Shown piece by piece: positions 23,418-29,832 of a stretch of 29,832 nt of DNA. A program made the translations under genes and the position numbers. Position 1 is the stretch's first letter. The number at the start of each line of letters is the position of its first letter. Origin of the DNA: a bacterium (GTDB lineage: Bacteria > UBP6 > JAFGXH01). The notes beneath the pieces are model-generated. The model was not told where the DNA came from. It ran no database searches and worked only from the letters and a program-made list of their open reading frames with translations. The stretch covers positions 1 to 29,832 of the forward strand of contig JAMOQH010000164.1 in assembly GCA_027064085.1 (NCBI GenBank). The letters run 5' to 3'.

Positions 23418-26400
23418 ATGGATAAATTTATTACTAAAATATTGTATCTTATTTTTATATTATTTATTTCATGTTCTAACAATGAACTGCACGATTTCGA
23501 AAAAGTAGAAAAAGAACCAGATTTTAAACTATTTGAAATGCTAGATGATTATCCAGCATTAAAAGATAGTTTATCCAAGATTAATCAACATGAAGTTAAC
23601 TTATTGTTGGCAAGTTCTGTAAATCATAATATAGAAGAATCAAAAATACTGTTTTCAATATTTCCTCAGATTGTTAGCCCTTTGGTTGATACAATTGATA
23701 ATCTTAAAATTATTCTTAGCAGAATAATAAATCAGAATACTCTTGATAATACAGATGGAAATATTAATAACTCTCAAAACTTTTATTCTTTTTTAGATGA
23801 TTTTTTTAAGGAATATTTTGAACCTTCAAAGGACTTAATTGCAATTATGCAAAAATCTATTGCATATTTAATAGATACACAATCTAGTAAAATAGAAGAT
23901 AGAATGGCTACATTTATTGAAATTTTAACGGATACAGAGGGACAGAGTTTAAAAACAATTTTACCGTTGCTTCAGAAAGGATTATCCAAAATTTTAATTA
24001 TTGATGATAAAGAAATGGTTATTAACGGTAAAAATACAGATTTAGGTAATAGTGTAAAAGGCTTTGATGCGCTTTTAATGGGATTTAATCAGATTTTTAC
24101 AAGTGATGAAATTGCCAGAAGTGCTTTTATTGATTTTTTATATGCAGGTAGTGATATTTTCTCTGTTTCGGTTAATGGTAATACTTCTGCAGAAGTATTA
24201 AAGGATTTACTGATAAATATTGAAAAATACTCTATTGAAGGAGGAAATATATATGACAGTAATTCCAATTATAATAATGACAGTAATGGTATTTATGTAA
24301 ATGTAGATTTAATAAATGGAACAAGGGAATTATGGCCTAGTTTTGTTGAGTTATTTATAAAGGCAAAAGGAAATTGGGAAAATAATGAATTACCTGATTA
24401 CTCTAAAATATATGACCCTGAAAATGGAGAATCTATTATGGAATTTTTAACGCATCAATTTTATCAATTAAAGCTAACAGCAGGTATTGATTTAAATGAT
24501 GAACTTTCTGACTATGGTAATGGAGGAATTGAAGAAAGCTTATTAAAAATGATTGAGTACAACGCATATGGAGAAAAAAGAACAGAAGCTAATTATAAAG
24601 TATCATATCTAGATCATTTACTGTACACTTTAACCTCTGCTTACGACTTTGGATATTTCACAAGAATATCATCAGACAACGAACCTTATACTAATCATGG
24701 CTATGGACATGCTAAAAAAACCAATGGTATAATTACACTTAATGATACTCTTTATAGTATGACTACTGGTCAAAAAATTGATGCCATGAATAACATTCAT
24801 AATGCTTATAGTCTTGCACTCTCTCACAGAACAGACCAAGCAGACTATGTTTTTCGTTCTAGTGAACTTTTTACAAGAAGTGAAGCAAGTCAACATAAAT
24901 ATTATATGGGTTACGACTTTCCTGCATTAACATTACTAAATGGATTTTCTGTAGGAGATGCAGGGCTTGCTAATGGTGGAGAACATGTAGAAAGCTTAAA
25001 AAAAGATAGTGGCATTAAAGATATTTCAACAATTTCAGATTCTACTAATGGAGAAGATAATAGAACTTATTACCCTAAAGTTGGAAATGGTTTTGGTGAA
25101 CTAAATACTAGCCGTTGGGTTATGGGGTGGATGGCTAGAGCTTGTTGGGAAGGTGAAGGCCCTTATTATGCAACTCAAGCTCCAATTAATAAAGAAACGA
25201 CTACACAAATTGATGTAAACGGAGATGGAACCAAAGAAACTGTTAATATTTATTATCTTCCAAGTGGAGAAATATATGCTTATGTTTACAAAGAAAATGC
25301 TAATGATAATAGTACTTGGAAATATTTTTACCCTACCAATAACTCAGACCAAGAAGATAGAAATTCAATAAAATGGGAAAACTTATACCAAAGAACAAAC
25401 AGATATCAAGCTCAATGGCATACCGATTATTATCTATTTAAATCAAAATATAATGATGGCGATAGCCAAACTAAATATTATTCTTTTGATTCTGTTATAG
25501 GAAATACTGGTGAAGACAAATATTTAATGTCAAAATACAGAAATAAAAGAGTTGTTAATGATGCAGCTACAGACAGAGCTGGTACTTTGTGGTATTATGA
25601 GAAAATACAAGAAAACGACCCCAAAAGAGAATGTGCAACTCAAGAAGAAGCAATGTTTAGAAATTATCAATGGTTAATGTTTGAAAAAAAGATAGTTTTT
25701 ACTATTCCAATGAGGTCCTATGTTCATCAAACTGTTCTTGGGGTAAATATAGATGTTGATTCTGCTATAATGAATATTATTGAAGCAAATGGTATTCAGG
25801 GTGTTGCAAATGCCAAAAAAGGTGCTGGGAACGGAGTTTGGAATATAAAAGGAGATGAAGGACTTGATTTAGGTATTCCTCAAAAAGAAACTAATATTAA
25901 CTATGGAAATAGTTTTGAACTAGGAGATTCAAGAGTTGTTGTTTTTATGAAGGAAGATGGAGATTATGTTACCTCATTAGATGCAAGTGGTGATAAAGTT
26001 GATTTAGCAACTATTTTCAATATTATATTAGGCAATAATCATGTTTTGCCTGATGTTGTAGGGCAAAACTTAGCACCTATCAGTAATATGGCTTTTATTC
26101 ATACGGAAAATATTGCATCTGATTCAGATATAATAGGAAATAATGATAATCCAATATGGAAAAAAAGAAATAAATTATTTCCAATTGTAATAGCACTAGT
26201 AAGTAATTTACATAAAAATACATATTATGAAGCAGATACTGTGGCAGGGAGTCATAGTTATAATTTTAGTGGAAATCATAAATATCCTATAAAAATAATT
26301 AGAGACCTTATTTTTATGTTAGGACAACCATTAATTAGACATTTTGATACTTATGGTGGCAGATGGGTTCCACGAATGAATGATGAAAATAGTTTTGATA

Positions 26401-27392
26401 CGGATACAGCATTTTTTGCTCCTAAGGGTAAAGGAATTGATTACAGACCAAAAGAAAACTTAAAATCAGTAATAAGTATACTTTCGGAAAATGAATATTC
26501 AAAAAGTGATGGTTTAATTCCACTACTTTCACAAACAAAATTAATAACGAAACTATTCAACTTTTTACAATTTTTAGGCCGTGAAGATGGTGTTTATGCT
26601 GATATAGACAAAACAAGTTCTGATTATTTGAAGTGGGGAGCAAGAAGAAAGATTTTTTATGGTTTAGAACAAATTCTAACTTCAGTAAAAACAACTCCGG
26701 GTATTGCATATTCAAGAGGATATTTTAATATAGAACATCCAAATTCTTTTTTTGAGAAAACAGATTCTGATATAGACCTTGATGTTATTCTTGATGAGTT
26801 AATTGGGTCAAAAACTTCAAATAAAGGTGTTTATTTGTTTGTAAAAAATCGTCCTAATAAGGCCGACTGGGAGAATTTTAATTTTGCAATAAAATCAATG
26901 GGGGCTTTATTTTCAGATAAAAGCCAATATGGAGAAAAATATAGAATTTTAGAACATCTAATCAATATTGCAACACATATACTTACAGGCTTTAAAGCAA
27001 GTTCAAAACAGTTGATTGGGCTAAGACATTCTCTCGCAATGATAACAACTTACTATGATAAAGAAAATAATGTATGGATACAAACAAAGGAATTACAGAA
27101 TATTTTAACAGATTTATTACCTAAAATATTACTAGCATACAAAGGAAATTATAAAAGTGTATTGATAGCTTTAAAATCCATGAGTAAAGACAAAGGATTG
27201 ATGCAGTATTTCCTTGAAAATATAAAAACAGATGAAAAATCAGAAGAAATTATAAAAGAAATATATGATTTTTTAAATAGTGATTTAATTAGCAATAAAG
27301 AATCTTCATTTTGGAAAGATATTTCTCAACTAATGCTAGATTTGGCTAATATGCTAGAAGATAATGGTGAATATGTTCAAGATTACGAATAA
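23418..27392 (+). CDS. Very large lipoprotein of unknown function
   Basis: 1324 residues. The N-terminus is a lipoprotein signal (hydrophobic 5-18, Cys19 in FISC). The mature protein begins with a helical, Leu/Ile-rich, acidic region (about 25-260), then a mixed domain rich in Tyr, Trp, Asn and Asp (about 270-1050) and another helical C-terminal part (about 1130-1324). A calcium-loop-like D599-x-N-x-D-G sits in the middle. No transmembrane segment after the signal and no enzyme motif are apparent; I recognise no family. Nine bases downstream begins a FadL-like barrel gene, whose ribosome binding site overlaps this gene's stop, so the two products are probably made together. A periplasm- or surface-facing partner of that porin is a reasonable guess, no more. 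Confidence 0.88.
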   Translation: MDKFITKILYLIFILFISCSNNELHDFEKVEKEPDFKLFEMLDDYPALKDSLSKINQHEVNLLLASSVNHNIEESKILFSIFPQIVSPLVDTIDNLKIILSRIINQNTLDNTDGNINNSQNFYSFLDDFFKEYFEPSKDLIAIMQKSIAYLIDTQSSKIEDRMATFIEILTDTEGQSLKTILPLLQKGLSKILIIDDKEMVINGKNTDLGNSVKGFDALLMGFNQIFTSDEIARSAFIDFLYAGSDIFSVSVNGNTSAEVLKDLLINIEKYSIEGGNIYDSNSNYNNDSNGIYVNVDLINGTRELWPSFVELFIKAKGNWENNELPDYSKIYDPENGESIMEFLTHQFYQLKLTAGIDLNDELSDYGNGGIEESLLKMIEYNAYGEKRTEANYKVSYLDHLLYTLTSAYDFGYFTRISSDNEPYTNHGYGHAKKTNGIITLNDTLYSMTTGQKIDAMNNIHNAYSLALSHRTDQADYVFRSSELFTRSEASQHKYYMGYDFPALTLLNGFSVGDAGLANGGEHVESLKKDSGIKDISTISDSTNGEDNRTYYPKVGNGFGELNTSRWVMGWMARACWEGEGPYYATQAPINKETTTQIDVNGDGTKETVNIYYLPSGEIYAYVYKENANDNSTWKYFYPTNNSDQEDRNSIKWENLYQRTNRYQAQWHTDYYLFKSKYNDGDSQTKYYSFDSVIGNTGEDKYLMSKYRNKRVVNDAATDRAGTLWYYEKIQENDPKRECATQEEAMFRNYQWLMFEKKIVFTIPMRSYVHQTVLGVNIDVDSAIMNIIEANGIQGVANAKKGAGNGVWNIKGDEGLDLGIPQKETNINYGNSFELGDSRVVVFMKEDGDYVTSLDASGDKVDLATIFNIILGNNHVLPDVVGQNLAPISNMAFIHTENIASDSDIIGNNDNPIWKKRNKLFPIVIALVSNLHKNTYYEADTVAGSHSYNFSGNHKYPIKIIRDLIFMLGQPLIRHFDTYGGRWVPRMNDENSFDTDTAFFAPKGKGIDYRPKENLKSVISILSENEYSKSDGLIPLLSQTKLITKLFNFLQFLGREDGVYADIDKTSSDYLKWGARRKIFYGLEQILTSVKTTPGIAYSRGYFNIEHPNSFFEKTDSDIDLDVILDELIGSKTSNKGVYLFVKNRPNKADWENFNFAIKSMGALFSDKSQYGEKYRILEHLINIATHILTGFKASSKQLIGLRHSLAMITTYYDKENNVWIQTKELQNILTDLLPKILLAYKGNYKSVLIALKSMSKDKGLMQYFLENIKTDEKSEEIIKEIYDFLNSDLISNKESSFWKDISQLMLDLANMLEDNGEYVQDYE

Positions 27393-27401
27393 GGAGAGAA
27401 T

Positions 27402-28721
27402 ATGACTAAAATTTTATTAATTACAATATTTTTATTTAGCTCATTAATTTATGCAAATTATGCTGATACCTATGGTATTTCTTCAGAGGAAATTTCAAAA
27501 GGTAATGCTGTTACTGCAACAGTAAATAACTGGAGCAGTGCTTATTACAATATTGCTGGACTTGGAAAAACGAAGTATCTAAAGAATAAAAAACAAACTA
27601 ATGAACTTGCAGTTTCATATATGTACACCTTACCTTTATTAAATCTTAATATAGAAAAAGAAACAAACGCTACAAAAGACCTTAAATTTGGAACTATTAC
27701 TTTTGGTGTAGCAATTGACATAAGAAACTTTATTAATTTACCTAAAATGATTTCATCTGCAAGATTTGGAATGATAATGGGAATGATGCAGGATGGAACC
27801 CTTGCTCGAGTTAATGATTTGGATATCAGAAGTCATAGCTTTTTAAGATACGGTAGAGATATTCAAAGAGCTGTAATATTTAGTGGTTTAGGATTAGGTT
27901 TTAATAACGATATGTTTGGTATAGGTTTTGGAGCAAATATCTGGACTACAGGAAAAGGTAAAATTAAAATGAGTAATTTAGAGCTTAATAGTGGTAAACA
28001 AATTCCATCTTCACAAACTCAGCTTGATTTAAGTCCTAAAATGGCTCCAGTTGTAGGGTTTTATTTTTCTTATGCTGATTTTGACTTAGGATTTAGTTAT
28101 AAACACGAATTATATATGGATTTGCCTCTTGAAACAAATGCAGCAATGCTTCTTGCAGGAGTTGAAATGGCACTTGAATTATATGTTACTGATTTTTACA
28201 CTCCGACTTCATTAACACTAGGTTTAGCATATAAATTTAGTGATTTAACTTTAAGTATTGATGTAGAATACCAAATGTGGTCTAACTTTGTGAAATCAAA
28301 ATCTGCACAAAATTTTGTTGAAATATACAATAAAGACAATGGAGACAAAGAAGACATAGTTCTTCCTGAAATGAAGGATATTATTATACCTAAAATAGGT
28401 ATTTCATATTCAGGGCTTAAAGATTTTAGATTTAATGCTGGATACTATTACCGACCTACATTTTTACCTGATGATGCTGGTAAAACCTTTTATAATTTTA
28501 TGGATAGTAATGCACAAGTTATTTCACTTGGAGTAAATTATATTATACCTAAAAATTCAGTATTAGTTGCATCAATGGAGTTGAATTTTACCACACAATT
28601 TCAAATATTATCATCAAAAGATGTAATTAAATCAGCTGATTTCGTAAGTGATTTAAATCCTGATTATAATTTTAATGGAACAGTAATATCTATTTTTGCC
28701 GAAATTTTGATGAGATGGTAA
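27402..28721 (+). CDS. FadL/OmpP1/TodX-like outer-membrane porin
   Basis: 439 residues, close to the FadL length. A Sec signal at 1-18 ends in YA, followed by NYADTYGISSEEISKGNAVTA and, shortly after, SSAYYNIAGLGK, the family's N-terminal hatch signature (equivalent to 'yyNPAGLA', with Ile for Pro). The rest shows repeated alternating hydrophobic strands with aromatic ends, ending in EILMRW, an aromatic-terminated last strand. The family moves long-chain fatty acids or other hydrophobic molecules across the outer membrane; the substrate here is unknown. The start follows AAGGAGAG. It is convergent with the rRNA methyltransferase gene, four bases apart. Confidence 0.85.
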   Translation: MTKILLITIFLFSSLIYANYADTYGISSEEISKGNAVTATVNNWSSAYYNIAGLGKTKYLKNKKQTNELAVSYMYTLPLLNLNIEKETNATKDLKFGTITFGVAIDIRNFINLPKMISSARFGMIMGMMQDGTLARVNDLDIRSHSFLRYGRDIQRAVIFSGLGLGFNNDMFGIGFGANIWTTGKGKIKMSNLELNSGKQIPSSQTQLDLSPKMAPVVGFYFSYADFDLGFSYKHELYMDLPLETNAAMLLAGVEMALELYVTDFYTPTSLTLGLAYKFSDLTLSIDVEYQMWSNFVKSKSAQNFVEIYNKDNGDKEDIVLPEMKDIIIPKIGISYSGLKDFRFNAGYYYRPTFLPDDAGKTFYNFMDSNAQVISLGVNYIIPKNSVLVASMELNFTTQFQILSSKDVIKSADFVSDLNPDYNFNGTVISIFAEILMRW

Positions 28722-28725
28722 ATAA

Positions 28726-29832
28726 TTACTTTCTTATCTCATACTCTTGAAATCTAACATCTAGACCACCATTATATAATTCATATATTTTACTTGGTTT
28801 CATTTTAGTTTTTTTAAGTGCAGACAAATTAGAGCTCATAATCCAAAGCCTATAACCTTTAAAATTAGCTTTCACATGATTTCCTAAGTCCATATAAAGT
28901 TCATCTACATTATCCTCTAATCGTTCTCCATAAGGAGGATTAGTAATAATTACACCATTATCAATTTCAGAATGGGTATTATCTCTAAAATCTCCTACAG
29001 ATAAGTTTATGGAGTTTTCTAAATTCAACATTTTCAATTGAGTTTCAACGATATCAACATACTTTTTGTTGATATCGTTGCCATATAAAAATAAATCTTT
29101 ATCAATAATATATTGCTTACTCTCTTTAACAACTTTTTTATATAAATCACTACTATAATCTTTCCAATTCATAAAAGCATAGTTATCCCTAAGAATTCTT
29201 GGAGGAATATTTTTAGCATACATTAATGCCTCAATTAAAATAGTACCACTTCCACACATAATATCATATAAAGGCTCTGTTTTGTTCCAATCACTTTTCA
29301 TAACAATAGAAGCAGCCAAAACTTCGTTTAAGGGAGCTTTATGCCCTCCCCTCCGATAGCCTCTTCTATGCAAAGACTCCCCACTTGAATCAAGAGATAT
29401 TTCAACTAATTTATTTTTAACATGAACATGAATATTAATATCAGCAAACTTAGATTTAACATTTGGTCTTTTTTTAAATATTTCCATGAATCTGTCGGCA
29501 ATAGCATCTTTAACCTTTAATGAAGCATAATTCAAATTATTATAATAATCAGAAAATCCCACAGTTGAAACAGAAAAGTTGTTATCAACACTAAACCAGT
29601 TTTCCCATTTAATTTTTCTTGCCACATGATAAATATCATCAGATTTTATAATTTGCTCTTTTCTTAATGGCATAATAACTTTTAATGCACTCCTAAGATA
29701 TACATTAGCTTTATATAAAAACTCTTTATCTCCCTTAAAAAACACAGCTCTTGAGCTAATTTTAATACCTGTTGCCCCCAAATCTTCTAATTCTTGAGCT
29801 AAAACATCTTCAAGACCTTTAAAAGTCGTTGC
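28726..29832 (-). CDS. RlmL-type 23S rRNA guanine-N2 methyltransferase, N-terminus beyond the right edge (partial)
   Basis: 369 codons are in frame to the window edge; the first visible residues, ATTFKGLEDVLAQELEDLGA, are the usual second to third line of this family, so only a few codons are missing. The THUMP RNA-binding domain occupies about the first 170 residues; the SAM-binding motif DIMCGSGTILIEAL and the catalytic TNPPYGERL (N-P-P-Y, base-flipping amino-methylation motif) follow. COG0116 members methylate G2445 of 23S rRNA. The protein ends after the RlmL part, without the fused RlmK domain of E. coli, as in most bacteria outside the gammaproteobacteria. A TTG at 29781 is in frame but is not the real start. 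Confidence 0.9.
   Translation of the reverse strand, partial: ATTFKGLEDVLAQELEDLGATGIKISSRAVFFKGDKEFLYKANVYLRSALKVIMPLRKEQIIKSDDIYHVARKIKWENWFSVDNNFSVSTVGFSDYYNNLNYASLKVKDAIADRFMEIFKKRPNVKSKFADINIHVHVKNKLVEISLDSSGESLHRRGYRRGGHKAPLNEVLAASIVMKSDWNKTEPLYDIMCGSGTILIEALMYAKNIPPRILRDNYAFMNWKDYSSDLYKKVVKESKQYIIDKDLFLYGNDINKKYVDIVETQLKMLNLENSINLSVGDFRDNTHSEIDNGVIITNPPYGERLEDNVDELYMDLGNHVKANFKGYRLWIMSSNLSALKKTKMKPSKIYELYNGGLDVRFQEYEIRK

Overview
The window is a very AT-rich stretch of chromosome from a Gram-negative bacterium. Three lipoprotein signal peptides, a FadL-type outer-membrane barrel and a complete type II secretion (T2SS) gene set all imply an outer membrane. The gspC-to-gspN order, a PilM-like GspL, a deltaproteobacterial-type GspN and secreted proteins rich in C-x5-C-x5-C-x4-C and EGF modules point to a low-GC lineage of the former Deltaproteobacteria (Myxococcota/Bdellovibrionota and relatives). 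That placement is inference; there is no rRNA gene here to settle it.

Layout. (1) 1-1454, minus strand: the N-terminal part of a lipoprotein built from at least eight calcium-binding EGF-like modules, cut by the left edge; its last modules are near-identical 123-bp tandem repeats. (2) 1737-2277: a frameshifted, internally deleted DDE transposase. (3) 2392-3864, plus: a Cys-rich lipoprotein of unknown role, with its own promoter and a terminator. (4) 4104-6932, plus: ileS behind a near-consensus sigma-70 promoter. (5) 6941-7144, minus: a C-terminal scrap of an Rpn/PD-(D/E)XK transposase-like protein. (6) 7157-20850, minus: a tightly packed T2SS operon, read gspC-D-E-F-(lspA-gspG)-H-I-J-K-L-M-N. 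(7) 21235-22637, plus: trxB and a YjbQ-family gene. (8) 22628-23254, minus: nth. (9) 23418-28721, plus: a two-gene unit of a 1324-residue lipoprotein and a FadL/OmpP1-like porin. (10) 28726-29832, minus: an RlmL-type rRNA methyltransferase cut by the right edge.

How the genes work together. The T2SS operon encodes the secretin (GspD), the inner-membrane platform (GspC, F, L, M), the ATPase (GspE), the major pseudopilin (GspG), four minor pseudopilins (GspH, I, J, K) and GspN; the prepilin peptidase GspO is not in the window. The EGF and Cys-rich lipoproteins are the sort of envelope proteins such a cell displays, but nothing here shows that they are T2SS substrates. The 1324-residue lipoprotein and the FadL-like barrel share a transcript and probably form one outer-membrane unit.

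The most unusual feature is at 13548-14360: signal peptidase II (LspA) is read in frame, with no stop codon, into the major pseudopilin GspG. The junction falls exactly at the prepilin leader, so prepilin peptidase could in principle cut the two apart. A strong internal ribosome binding site could also make GspG alone.
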